Assembly: GCA_964017065.1 (NCBI GenBank)
Contig: OZ024787.1
Location: 188,501-252,500 of the forward strand
DNA length: 64,000 nt
Direction: 5' to 3'
Source of the DNA: Haliclona indistincta
Taxonomy: Eukaryota > Porifera > Demospongiae > Haplosclerida > Chalinidae
Position numbers and translations under genes: made by a program. Shown in pieces: positions 46,146 to 59,300 of this stretch. The notes below the pieces were generated by a model. The model was not told where the DNA came from and ran no database searches. It saw only the letters and a program-made list of their open reading frames with translations. Every line of letters starts with the position of its first letter. Position 1 is the stretch's first letter.

Positions 46146-46431
46146 GGGCGTAACTAGAAATTTGCAACCGAGGAGGCGCGCGCATAAGCGCGTGCGATTT
46201 TTGCAAATAACTAATTAATATTCATCGAATTACGTCATTTTACTGCCTCGTAGCAGCGCCAAAGCATGTCGCGTTCGCGGTACGTATCCTGGATGGAGTG
46301 GAGAGCAAGATAGAGACATGTGTGTCAGGCAAGACAGCTGTACTAGGCAAAATATATACGTTCATAAAAATTTTGGATGGGCAAAAGCGAGGAGGCAAGC
46401 GCCTCCTCTGCCTCACGGTAGTTACGCTACT
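46146..46431. mobile_element. MITE with ggcgtaactag ends
   Basis: The left end 'gggcgtaactagaaa' and the right end 'ggtagttacgctactg' are inverted and resemble hAT-type termini. The interior has 'gcgcgcgcataagcgcgtgc'. There is no transposase. The stretches 45,180-46,145 and 46,432-47,347 contain no gene I can support. Confidence 0.55.
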
Positions 46432-47870
46432 GCAACCAACTGACTGACTAACAAAAGAATCAAGCCCAATGGTGCTATTTGTTTGAACACTAAAACATTG
46501 ATCCTTGCCGGGATCAAGTCCAATGGTGCCGCAGTCTCTCACACAGAAATTCCTGTTACCATTGATGGTAGGTGCTTGTGCAATTTACCAGTCCACATGT
46601 ACATGTCTCTGTTCTATCATAGAATGATACCACCAGAACACAGGATTCCTATTAATTTACATCGAGGATGCTCTAACCATGTGCTTGTAGTCCAGTCTAT
46701 TCTCTCAGCAAAAAAAAAACAATTGTATGACTGTATTTTCATATAAAAACTTTCATGTTCATAACTCCAACTATTAGTATTCATGTGCATTCATCCTCAT
46801 TATCATCTGATCAGTATGTGTTGCTTAATTTCTGGTTTTGCTTACCTGAGAAATTTACTGAGTCACTGGTACCTCCATCACTTGCATGTATAAGAATTTC
46901 TTTGTAATTCTCAGTAATTGGTAACACATCACACTAGCTGAAGAGGTCAAGAAGATTCACTGCATGCTATTAACACGCTACGATATGACTCAGCACTCCA
47001 TTACACTGTCGATGATACAAAGATTATTTGCTTGGTGTCTTTCTTCACAGAGGTGCTTGCATCTAATTTGCATGAGAAGTTTATCATAATACTATTATAA
47101 TAATCAGTTTGTGTGCATTGTAGTAGTACGAATCTGGCGGCTAAGATTGCAAGAATGGAAGTTTTCAGTGTTACATTATTCAAATGCGACTACGTGTATT
47201 AGCGGGTGGAGCAAGCCTTCCAATGTATGCAAAATATTATGTTTCAGTGTACGATGCCACGCCTCAAGCTTTTGCAAGCGGGGGTGGCAAAAGCGAGGGC
47301 TACAGGAGAGACGCCTTCGTCCCGGAAGCAGCGCCTCCCATATGGACTTGTCATCCGGCTCCACGCACAGGCCGGAAATACCTCCACTCACAGGCCGGAA
47401 ATAGTCAGACCTTGTCATCCGCCTACTCCACGCACAGGCCGGAAATCTCAATCACAGGCCGGAAGCTTCCATAAAGCTCCACCAAAGGTAGCACTATCTG
47501 GAGATTGCTTGGAAGATAGCTGATGCTCCTTGGCAGTCCTTGCTCCTGATGCTGGCGCTGCCCTTTAGCCGTCTTCACGTGTAAGTTATTACTGTACGTA
47601 TACCTAGTCTCCATACTATAATGTGTAGTGTATGTTGTGTGTGTACGTGCCTACATAGATAGTAAAGTAATTCAGACCTCCCTAGTGTCAAAATGCAATG
47701 TGTGCATGTACTATGTACATCATGATACTATATAGAGCAAGGTTGATACAATGTAAATAGATGCCTAGTCGATGTGTAGGCATTAGGTTAAGCATTTTGT
47801 TGTGTACGTAGGTCAATATGTGTGTCGTCAATAGCATGACTGTCTTATCCCAGTCTCTTCCTCTTCTCTC

Positions 47871-47912
<42 letters not shown>

Positions 47913-48254
47913 GCTCTCTGTCTCCTCAATAACCAGTTGCTATACCATATTGTGTGTTGCAGGGTGGCTTCACGTACCAATAGCCGATTCACTTACATAA
48001 TATGTACTCATAGTCTCTCTCACACACTTCATCTCTCAAACTATGTCTGATTGACTGCACTGATGAGATCCGATAGATCGAAACAGTCTGATAACTCTTG
48101 TTAATTGTCGACTGTCTGCAGTTTCAGATTCTATGTTTCTGTTCTCTCTTGTCAATTTTATTTTGTTCAGCAAAAATTAATGTGTTCAAATGTATATCTG
48201 ATCATACCATTGCTTCAGCTGTGTTTTATTAATAATGTATTTCACATGTATACT

Positions 48255-48330
48255 AGCCTCGTCCCCAGGCCACATCCTCCTTCCTCGTTCATCTCCTCAG
48301 CAGTGGGAGTGGGCTGGAGGCGAGGCTAGT
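48255..48330. repeat. short tagcctcg palindrome in left arm (partner 52,017-52,098)
   Basis: 'ctagcctcgtccccaggcc' to 'ggaggcgaggctag' forms a small inverted repeat. The same sequence is at 52,017-52,098 in inverse orientation. It must have been present before the arms of the large element were copied. Confidence 0.75.
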
Positions 48331-51300
48331 ACGATACATGAGATAAATGTAGTACAGAGGTATCACATTATTATAGCATGTGAGACATTGCTTTGAGTTT
48401 GACAAACATGAATCAAATGACTTGTATGAGACCTCTGTGATGCAGTTGAATGAGTTTCGTACTGTGTAGCTGGTGAGCTATAAGTTAGTGCATAGTGCAA
48501 CAAATATTCCTGTCTCTAGGCAATAAGGATGGAGAATCAGTCTATGGTAAGGTAAGCATATCAAGAAGCCAATTGAACACCATTATTATTAATTTGTTGC
48601 TTTTGTTTCTGTCCTATATTTCTCCATAATTATTGTACGTGCCTGTGTAGAGTAGTTGCTGGGATGTTGTACATTTGCAGAGGATATTTTTAGCTGCTTG
48701 TCTATCAGAACTCCCATTGTAGATTCCATGCTACCTGTCACACGCTTTGATCATTTTGTCTAACTTCATGAGATGCCAGCGTTCCCAGTATAGGCAGCAA
48801 AGTTTCACCAGTTAAATGCAATCAAGAGAGTGATCACTGTAGACCCAACAGATGTACCTTACCTCATGGCGAAATAGTTTATCCTGGTGATCAAACTTAC
48901 GTATGTGCATGCATAGCTTTTTCCCTTGTCTTATCAACAATACAATTTTTAAGTAGAATACCTAGCTACATCTGAGACTAAAACAGCACTGAACATATGT
49001 TACATGCTCACAACTACGTATTTCAGCATGGTTCGGATAGTTTTACCATAAAACTCAACGCTTAATTATTACTAAAAGTTAATGCATCATAAGATGCAGG
49101 ATGCAAATCATTATGATTATTAGTGGTAGTCACAGTGTTTTGGTGACTGATAACAGCACTAATCAAGGAGAACACATAACTATCACTAACTATCTCTCAC
49201 TAAACATACTATCACTACGTACTACTACAGTGCTGCACTGGTATGGTAGGTAGTTCAGTGGTGTTTTGCACTACCAATCAGACTGAACCAGACTGAAATT
49301 AGCATATTATTATCACTGCCAGGAGAAGGCCCGTATGTTCCTGTGGTCTGTGTGATTAGGCTATGACTCAAGCCCCAGATCAGAAATAAATGTTTTCATC
49401 AATACAGCCTGGTTCATCTGGACTTGTATGATCACTCATGCCTCTATCCTTTACCACAGGTTTTGTTCCTATTGCCTGCCTTTAGTTGCATTCGGTCACA
49501 TCTATCTAGTGCTAAGTGCTCTTTGGGAATGATATAGCATTAACAATAAATCAATTTTGTGTAATGTTTACAGCTTAACATTTAAGAAATAATTATTATT
49601 CTTGTTTAATTCTGTTTTGTGAACAATAACAAGGGCAAAGAACTGCACTCAATCCATCACACAATTTTTTTATCATACACAATACAAGAGAGCAATGGTT
49701 AGTGAATACTTATAATAAGGGTGAAATAATAGCTAGAAATGAATAACTAAAATGGAATGAATAGCAAATTAGCCAGCCTGGGAAAGGCAGCATTCTACAA
49801 CTACAAGTGGTCTGTCAGAGATAATGACGTGTTGCACGGCTGCCACAAATACAAGTTTAGGCTGAATGTAGGATGAAAGAGAAGGATGACGAGCATCTTA
49901 ACCAAGCAAGGGTATACTGTTGTGAGAATTCTATATTAATAGTTCGAGGTCATCCCTACATATCATTGCCGATCGGCTATAATAATTATTTTGATCTGCT
50001 GAATGTTGATAAAATTGTGTTGCCTCTCTTCCCATGCCACCAGTAGTGGAGAAAACAAGAGGGGTAAAAGATCCATTTTCGACTTGTCTGACTCTGTCAC
50101 CATATTCTGTTTTCTTTGCTAGTTCATGACGACGATAAAGGCTTGAAATACTGGATTAACGATAGCTCTGCGTGTCTGGATAAAAATCCTAATAATAATT
50201 ATTGTCAAGAAATGAACATTGCTGGCACCCCCAGACAATGCTAGCTGCTGTTGCACTGCTGCACTGCTGTTGCACTAGCTGCTGCACTGCTGTTGTACTA
50301 GCTGCTGCACTGCTGCTGTTGTACTAGCTGCTGCACTGCTGCAGTGCAAAATTAATCACAGCAGTCTAGATAGTAGTGTTACATACTGCATTACTAGTAA
50401 CAGAATACATGAATGCTTAAAACAGCACTAAACTATCATTAGTACTGGTCACTACCTCGATACATGTACCAATCCAGTAAAATTGATAGTAGCATGTGTT
50501 TGGTGAGAGAGAATGGCTTGCAAAGTACAAATGTTATTGAGTTCCGGTTCAAAACACTTCTTCAACACTGTTTCACACACAATCATTACGCATAGCGATA
50601 CACAAGTTACAACTACAGGCACAGAGGAGTCATGCATTTGTACACACACCAAGTCCAGGGCTCTGTTATAGTACACTATAATTAGCAATAGTATAGTAAC
50701 AGTGTAGTGAGAATACTTACTGCTAAACCAATTGTACTAGTGCAAAAATGCAGTATAGAACTTACATAGTATACTTCATTCTTATGGGGAAGTATAGTAT
50801 GTTCTATTTTTATATACATTTCAACATAGGTCCACAATCACTACAAAACCGCTGTAAATTTCTTTATTAATTTTAGTGCCATCAAAGCATTTTCGATAGA
50901 TTACTACACAAGTTCACTCTAAGCATACTTATGTCAATGATGATGCTCTTTCTATCTCTACATAGAGCAGAGATTTTGCTCTTACGGAGTAAATTGTGCA
51001 GTAGCTCGGTTGCTGAGTAGCTATATACTCAAAAACTACAAACTTGATGTTCCTTCTCGAAGAACAAAATAGCATAAAATAAATGACTGAAACTGCAGAT
51101 GAACAACAACACATTGTTCATTTCGATCTTCTTGCATGGATCTCATCAGTGCAGTGTGTGTCAGAATGAATGTACAATTCAGCAATGTAATACTGAATGA
51201 TGTGTACGTATGCATGATGAGTTCTATTCAGTTGAGAGGAGTGTTGGTTTGTCGACAAGCTCTTTCTGGAAAAAAACTTGGAATATTTTCCCAACATGCA

Positions 51301-52539
51301 GCCGGTATGCAGTGAGATAGGATCATTCTGCTACCAAAACAGGCAATTATTACCTGAAGTATTTTAAAATTATTATACATGTACTTGGACCTAATTTTTT
51401 TCTGTTGATACTATCATCATCATCCAGGTATGTACGTGCTGCCAGTATTTCTAGTTTGATGTACAACGCTTACAATAAAGATAATATCAAACACCGGTAG
51501 TGTCCTTTATTTATAAATGTATCAGTTAATCAGTAATGCATGTAAAATTGTTATTACTGCAATTGGCCTAACATAGCACACAATGTTATGCATCTAGTAG
51601 TATGATTGTTTGTAGCTAATGGAACAATTCTATGCAGGTTGAAGTAGTGCGTAGTCTGTGTCGCCAGTGTGGTCTGCCTGACAAGGGGTCAAAGCTGGAG
51701 TGTGTTTTAAGGTTACAAAAAACAGTTTGTAACATCAATATGTCTATAATAATAATAATAATAATGGTGTTCAATTGGCTTCTTGATATGCTTACCTTAC
51801 CATAGACTGATTCTCCATCCTTATTGCCTAGAGACAGGAATATTCATTGCACTATGCACTAACTTATAGCTCACCAGCTACACAGTACGAAACTCATTCA
51901 ACTGCATCACAGAGTTCACATACAGGTCGTTTGATTCATGTTTGTCAAACTCAAAGCAATGTCTCACATGCTATAATAATGTGATACCTCTGTACTACAT
52001 TTATCTCATGTATAGTACTAGCCTCGCCTCCAGGCCACTCCCCCTGCTGAGGAGATGAACGAGGAAGGAGGGTGTGGTCTGGGGACGAGGCTAGTATACA
52101 TGTGAAATACATTATTAATAGAACACAGCTGAAACAATGGTATGATCAGATCTACATTTTAACAATGTGAACACATTAATTTTTGCTGAACAAATTAAAA
52201 ATTTGACAAGAGAGAACAGAAACATAGAATCTGAAACTGCAGACAGTCGACAACATGAGTTATCAGACTGTTTCGATCTATTGGATCTCATCAGTGCAGT
52301 CAATCAGACATAGTTTGAGAGATGAAGTGTGTGAGAGAGAGTGTGAGTACATATTTTGTAAGTGATTAAGAATGTGCGTGCGTGCAGGTTTTATTTACAA
52401 AACTTGTGAAACCTGAATTTCATTCAGGTTTCACAATCGACCTTCAATCAGCAGAAGCTCATTATTCCATCTCACATATCATATTTTTGTTTTCCTAGTA
52501 GAAATTGTTTTCCTTATTAAAAAAATACAGATGAATTTT

Positions 52540-52600
52540 ACAAACACACGCGCGCGCACACACGCACGCACACACACACGCATACACAGAGTTTTGGTTT
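52540..52600. repeat. CA/CG-rich low-complexity tract
   Basis: 'acacacgcgcgcgcacaca' and similar, followed by GA-rich sequence to 52,750. It belongs to the roughly 0.7-kb stretch present only in the right arm of the large element. No gene is claimed. Confidence 0.7.
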
Positions 52601-53120
52601 TGCTCATAAAAAAAATATGTGTGTAAGATAGAGAGTGAAAGCAGACAGATTTGGAGAGAGCTATATAGAGTAAGAGACAGATGAAAATACAGAGATAGAA
52701 ACATCGAGAGGGAATAAAAAAGACAATGAGAGAGAGAGGAGAGAGGAAAGGGAGAGATCTCTTTGATGGCTACGGATTCCATGATGACAAGTACTCTAAC
52801 CACTATCCATGCCGCCCTATCTGACAACCCATGTCAAGTGACTCATTAAGTCAACAGAAACTATTAGATCAAGGTTCAGCTATAGGTAACCGTAAAGCCA
52901 TCTGCTATAGGCATGAACAGTTCGGGGCACCAATCACATAATTAAGTTCATGCATGCATGGTAGTGCAGTAGCCATCAATTCAACTGCTGTCCAGACTAC
53001 GTAGTGACTTTGTTGCTGGTTAGTATTACATCAACACAGCACTGCAAGCATAGAATGCATGACCAATAGGGAGCAGCATCCCTGCGACACACAAAAATGC
53101 TACAGCAACTGGTTATTGAG

Positions 53121-53183
<63 letters not shown>

Positions 53184-53941
53184 AAGAGACTGGGATAAGA
53201 CAGTCATGCTATTGACGACACACATATTGACCTACGTACACAACAAAATGCTTAACCCTCTAATGCCTACACATCGACTAGGCATCTATTTACATTGTAT
53301 CAACCTTGCTCTATATAGTATCATGATGTACATAGTACATGCACACATTGCATTTTGACACTAGGGAGGTCTGAATTACTTTACTATCTATATATGTAGG
53401 CACGTACACACACAACATACACTACACATTATATATAGTATGGAGACTAGGTATACGTACAGTAATAACTTACACGTGAAGACGGCTAAAGGGCAGCGCC
53501 AGCATCAGGAGCAAGGACTGCCAAGGAGCATCAGCTATCCTCCAAGCAATCTCCAGATAGTGCTACCTTTGGTGGAGCTTTATGGAAGCTTCCGGCCTGT
53601 GATTGAGATTTCCGGCCTGTGCGTGGAGTAGGCGGATGACAAGGTCTGACTATTTCCGGCCTGTGAGTGGAGGTATTTCCGGCCTGTGCGTGGAGCCGGA
53701 TGACAACCCCCTATCAGAACTTTGGCAAGATAAGGTGCTCAACGGTTTCCGTGTTATTATAGTTACTTATCTACCAATAGTTTCCGAACCGGGTGCGGGG
53801 GAACAGAAAATCAGGGGGAACACATATCTCCGTTACAAGGGCACCAGGGAGTGTTAAATATAAAATAATAATTATTTTTATCAAGATACCAAAGTTTGTA
53901 AATATTTGTCAAATTTACTACGGGTTCATGTGCGATATGGT

Positions 53942-56179
53942 CTAGCTACGAAAGTGTATGTCCACAATCTCAGCTATTAGACTGAAATGAGGACTAGGAT
54001 CACGATCGTCCATAATGGTGCAAACAATTTTCTTGATTTTCTTCCCTTGGAACTTCTTGGAGATATTTTCAAAAATACTGACTTCTTCGATACGTTTAAT
54101 AATGTTGAGCAAGTAGTAATCAAATGGCAATACAAGAGTGGTGCCATGACGATGTGACAGATCTCTCACTCGAATGAAGAACTCTTCCATATGTTCGATA
54201 TTCTCAAACTCAACTCTATTCAGTATCAACTCCTCCAGTCCTCTTCCTTGCTGGTAGAGGGTAGACAGACAGTGGTTCAGTGCTGGGATTAGATCTGGAA
54301 CACACTTGTCAGTTGGATCCGTGAATTCCAGTCGCTTGAGAGCTGAGTTTGAGACAATAAACTTGTCCAAGTGAGCAGGAGTGATGGTGGGTTTGTAAGA
54401 GGTGGAGAAATGGTCCTCAGTGGTGAAAGCAACATGCTCTACTTGGATGACCATGTCAGCAGGTACGATGGTCATTTCTTGCGTCTTCATACTGAGTTTC
54501 TTCAGCTTCAGCTCAGGAAGAGTGAAGAGCCAGGAATAGACACATCTAGAAGAAAACCCCAGATCAAGACATTTGTACTGGACATTGGTCTCTGGAAGAG
54601 ATTGATCTGGGAAAGATGGCGGCTCTAATACTGGAGACATTTCCTTCATAATCTTTTGAGACGGGCTCTCAGATAGCTCAGTTACTGATTCTCTTTTTCT
54701 TGAATCTTCTTTCGGACTACCTGTATCCATTTCCTCCTTGTTATCATCTTCCACAGCCATGTCTTCATTTTCCTCTTCCTCGTCTTCAAGCTCTTCCATT
54801 TCTGGTACTGATCTCTCACTACTGGCTTCAATCGTTAAAGACTGTTCGTGTACTGCAGGAGTACACAGAAACACCTCAATCAACTCGTACGCTTCGGGCA
54901 AGGGAGACTTTCCAACACTAAGATCAGTAAATGGTGGCTGTTTGACAAACTGTACGAAGGACGAGAGGAGTTCTCTGTATGATGGTACGTTGATGTTCCT
55001 CTTGCCGCGGATACTGTCAGCTCTATCTTCAAGCTGGCTTACATTTAAGTTAACAAAATCATAACAGTAACCCAAATCGTCAATAGTCACACTCTTTAGC
55101 TTCTCCTTGTGTGCTTCTACTATTGACATCGCATTGCACGATATGTTCGAAGCAAAAGAAGTCAGCATTAGTTCAAAGGCATAGCCACTACTTTCTTTCT
55201 CAGGTAAGACAGATATTCCCTCCAACATGTATGGAGTTGTTAGAGGAGACAAAACCTCCACACAACGATACGTAGCAAACTTATATTTAACTGGTGTACA
55301 AGTAGCACAAAGGAGCTCCATCAGTGTCTCTAACACCCAATCAGCGAACATTGGAACACCGAACACCTTGAGATGTTTGAGACGAGGCTTGCTGCTAGAG
55401 AGGACATTGTATAAGAGGACAAAGGGGACAGTGTGCAAGACCTCCTCTAAGCCGTCTACTTCACCTGGAACGCTGCCAGTGCCCAGTTCAAGCACTTCAA
55501 CACTGCTGAGGAACTCTTGCAGAAATGGAATGACAAGATCTACTTTTGAACCATTTTGTTTTACAGTCTCAATTGCTTCATCAAACTCCTTCCAGATTTT
55601 AGTCGATGTGAAATCGTAACAGTCGATTGTCAACTCAGTTGGGGCAGACTGCATGTTGCAGTAGTTAAGAAGGGGCGAGAGTAGTACCACTGGAATACAA
55701 TACTCAAATTGAATGAATGCAAGAGAGCGTTTCGGGAAAATATAAAAATTATATCTAGTCCTGATCTTAGCTGGTTCAAGAGAAGGATAGCATTTGAATA
55801 TGTGGTTAAATAGATTGCTTTCAGCACTAGAGTTATGTTGATACTCTTCAAATGAAAACCACTTCAAGACATTCTTGAGATAGAGAGTCAAGAAAAGGCA
55901 TTTATAAGCGGTTTTCATAACCTGTCAGGACAACATCAAAAAGGTATTGGCGGGCGTGACTGATACGAGGGCAATCTTTGTTCGATTCAACATCGTCAAA
56001 CAGCGTCGTGTCGGCTAGATGAAGGACGTCTGCGTGGGAAAGTCCGTAAAGTAGTTTACGTCGAATCCGGTCCAGCGAGGAAGAAGAGCGAGAGATTGAA
56101 CCGGAAAATCTTCTATTTGAAACAAAATGCGGAGCATACACATGTCTTGGAGAGACAGAGGTACACCGTGGAGGGTCAT
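53942..56179 (-). CDS. LRRC41-like leucine-rich-repeat protein (elongin BC-box type)
   Basis: Minus strand, two exons: from ATG at 56,179 to about 55,933, then (76-nt intron, donor gttatg, acceptor tttgaag) to the stop at 53,942. The N-terminus has a BC-box match (SLQDMCMLRI) followed by a cullin-box-like segment (FPVQSLALLP, then LDRIRRKLLYGL) that needs a one-base shift near 56,085 to stay in frame. The middle and C-terminal parts are Leu-rich repeat-like. Between them is a disordered acidic, Ser-rich stretch (about 390-460 of the long exon, with EELEDEEEENEDMAV). This order resembles LRRC41/MUF1, a substrate receptor for elongin-cullin ubiquitin ligases. The name is tentative. It is divergently paired with GCC2, starts 149 bp apart. 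Confidence 0.7.
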
Positions 56180-56327
56180 GATAGGGCAGAACAACGGCTA
56201 GAGAACAGCATAAATCATTAAAGATTTTGTCATTTCTACAATCAGGCACGTGACCTGATTTTATACGGATTCAAAATTGGCGCCCTTTGGCTTTGTGAGA
56301 AGGTGTGTCAACCACACCTTCATACCA
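56180..56327. promoter_or_regulatory. probable bidirectional promoter
   Basis: Only about 148 bp separate the proposed start codons of the minus-strand LRR gene (56,179) and the plus-strand GCC2 gene (56,328). No TATA-like box is evident in either direction. A 'tcaggcacgtgacctga' E-box palindrome (cacgtg) lies near 56,245-56,260. The promoter role is inferred from arrangement. Confidence 0.5.
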
Positions 56328-59300
56328 ATGGCGTTTTTGGTCTGGGCTGAAAAAGGCGTACGATACTCTAGAGACAGAGATATCTAACACTTTGGACTCG
56401 TCACATAGCTCTCAGCCAGACACAAAGGAGACAGTGGACGAGGAAGGTGAAGCGAGACCTGTTAGCGAACCAGCGTCAACTGCTGAGGTGTGTAAACATG
56501 TTTGACAGCTGGAAACCTGTACCGTGTGTAATACTGACTCAGTAATAGCTGTGTGTACCCTGTCTGTGAGCTCTCTGTTTACTACTACTATATAGGCGAG
56601 GACACCTTCCTCTCTGTCTGACAAACCTGCTGCTGTAGACAGTGATTGGGGAGCGTGGGAGATCCAAAATAAGACACCAGTCACACCGACTAGACAGCCC
56701 AGGGCAGTGGGTCTTACTGTCCCTGCTCACACCAGCTCTAGTTTAACTCCTAGCCCACCACCACAGGAGAAAGACATGTCACAGACTGTCACCAGTGAGG
56801 AGGGGTCACCTGTAGCAAGCTCCACCCCTAGCAAACCAGCTGCTGGAAGAACACCAGTGAGTGTGAGAGACGAAAGAGGTATAACAGATGTTGTGTTCCT
56901 CCTTCTCAGGTGGATGCTATGAGTAGAGAGGAGTTGCTGAAGCACATCAAGAAACAGACTGCTCTGCTGCAAAAGATGAAAGTACGAACTGACCGTGAGT
57001 ATAGATATCGCCTGAGAGACACACTAACACTGTTCTACAGAAATAACTAAGGAATGCAGTAAACTAAAGAATGACCTTTCTAGCAAAAATGTAACGAGCA
57101 ACAATGAGGTTAAGTTTTTGTACTTTCATTTGCTTGCTCTAAATATATTTTATTACTTTGTTTAGATGATTTTCACAGAAATGCAAGTTATGAAGACAGA
57201 AAAGGACAAGACAGTCACTCAGCTTCGTGACTTACAGAAAAGTTACACCGAACAAAAAATGAATGCCCAGGTCAGTCTGTTAGAAAAATGAATAGATTGC
57301 TGCTCATCTTTTTACTTTCAGAGAGAGGTGAGTGACCTTTCTGAGCAGCTTGCCTCAATGGAGGTCGAACACAAAACTGGCTTAGCTGACAAGGAGAGGG
57401 AGAGAATGAAGCTTGAAGAACAGTGCAAGACCTTGTCGCTGGAAACTACTAGACTACATGATGAAGTATCCACCCGTGAGCAAGAACTTGATACTTACAA
57501 GGCATCGCTTGCTGAGCTTAGACATGAGAAGGCTTCATTGCTGAGCGAGTGTGAGTCACTGAGACACAGAGCAGCCCAGTGGGAGGAGGAAGAGAAGGCG
57601 AGGACAGCTGGTAGTGAAGCAAGTGAGAAGATGACTACAGCAAGAGTGGAGACGCTAGTGAAGGAGAAACAAGAGCTGGCTGATGAAGTAGAGAGACTGC
57701 ATAGTGTGCTAAAGGAGAGAGAAGAGACTGCACAAGCTGAGCAAGAGAGAGTGAGCCAGCTGGAGAATATGATGGGAGACAAGAACAGAGAACTTGAAAG
57801 AGTCTCCAGCGAGCTACAGAGCAAGTTGCAAGATGCTGACGAAGCAATGAGACGCGAGCTTGAGATCAGTGAAGAGAAGCGGAAGAGTGCCGAGCAAGAA
57901 CTGGTGACTACTCAAGCAGCAGTTAGAACTACTGAGGAGAGAGCAACTAATCTAGTGACGGAGAATGAGGCTTTGCAGGCTAAAGTATTAGAGAGTGAAG
58001 AAGGAGTGTGTGCTGTCAAGCAAGAACTAGCTGAACTCCAGGGCAAGCTACAAGAGGCAGACACGCGTGCTGAAGAGGAGAGAGTAACCAGAGAAACAGC
58101 AATGAAAGATAGTGCTTGTGAGGCTAAGCGACTATCAGAACAACTCATCGAGGAAGAGAGAAAGGTGACTGAACTACAGCAGAGACTGACAGAACTGAGT
58201 GGAGACAGAGAACAGATGAATGAAACAGTGAAAAATGACTTGACTAGTACCACACAGAAACTTGAAGATATGATTAAAGAGAACAGCTCATTGAAAACTA
58301 CCATTGGTAACTGCGGTCTTTTCATCTCTCCTCTATTTCATTTTCTTCACAGCTGAGCAGTCGACTAGACACAAGGAGGAGACTAAGAAATTCAAAGCTC
58401 TCATTATCAAGCTGAAGAAGGAGATGACAGAGCTTAAAGAGAAGGTTAGCGGTCTGGAGGTGTGTCAAACGCTTTACTCTTCGCTCAGCTAAAGTCAACA
58501 TCTACTAACCAGAATGATGGTCAGATCACTGAACTGAGAGATCAGTTATTAAGGTATGTGTCTGTATATGTCACTGTATAACTACATTGCTTTAATGAAT
58601 TGCAGAGCAAATGAACTTCTAGAAACTCAGACATCGAAATCAACTGACTTGAATGAAGAGACACAGGTGTGTAAAGTATTAGATCCATGGAATTTACTCT
58701 CTCTCTCTTTCTCTCTCCTTTCTATCTCTCTCTCTCTCTCTCCCTCCTTCCTTCCTTCCTTCCTTCCTTCCTTCCCTCCCTCCCTCCCTCCCTCCCTCCC
58801 TCCCTCCCTCCCTCCCTCCCTCCCTCCCTCCCTCCCTCCCTCCCTCCCTCCCTCCTCTCTCTCTCTCTCTCTCTCTCAGAAACTCAAGAAGGAGCTTGAA
58901 GCTGGTCTAAAGAGGGAGGCAGCCATGGGAGAAGAATGTCAGCAGCTTCGATCGACCCAGCAGAGCCTGGAGGAGAAGATGAGTGTGTTGATGAGTGAGC
59001 TGAGTGCAGCACAGGCAGACATCACTACTGCTAGAACAGAGGCCTCAACTAGCAAGCTAGCAGCCGAGAGTGTACGCTTCTTTTATCCCTCCTCTCTCCT
59101 GTTTCATGTTGTGTTAATCTACAGTCTACGTCAGAACTGGTGGCTGCTCGAGAGGCTTTGAACAGAGAACAAACCACTCTAAAAGAAACGCTACAAAAAT
59201 TGGAGACTTCTGAAAAAGTTTGCTCACTTTCACCCACTTTTGTAGACATTTTCCTCTCTTCTAGGAGGCAAAGGCTTCCTCAGTAATGGATCTTGAGCTA

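Larger units (their letters stand above)
47348..53706. mobile_element. 6.36-kb element with kilobase-scale inverted arms
   Basis: The ends read TTGTCATCCGGCTCCACGC and its inverse, each followed by a cluster of CAGGCCGGAAAT motifs (four on each side within about 120 bp). The left arm (47,348 to about 48,600) matches the right arm (about 51,763-53,706) in inverse order. Shared landmarks are 'cagcgccagcatcaggagc', 'atcgactaggcatctattta', a nested MITE pair, and 'cttaccttaccatagactg'. The right arm is about 0.7 kb longer because of extra sequence near 52,370-53,110. The 3.1-kb centre has no long frame. This looks like a large non-autonomous DNA transposon, superfamily unknown. No target duplication could be recognised. 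Confidence 0.8.

Noticed and set aside
52765..52815. tRNA-like A-box sequence (minus: atggatagtggttagag)
   Set aside because: No B box or foldable T arm follows and the acceptor ends do not pair. At best a tRNA-derived SINE relic.
57495..58325. Minus-strand Ser/Leu-rich frames opposite GCC2 exon 6
   Set aside because: Antisense shadows of a Glu/Gln-rich coiled-coil coding exon.
58556..59161. Long Pro/Ser/Leu frame through 58.7-58.9 kb
   Set aside because: It reads through GCC2 intron 9 (pyrimidine microsatellite). Flanking exons have consensus splice sites and the alignable protein skips it.
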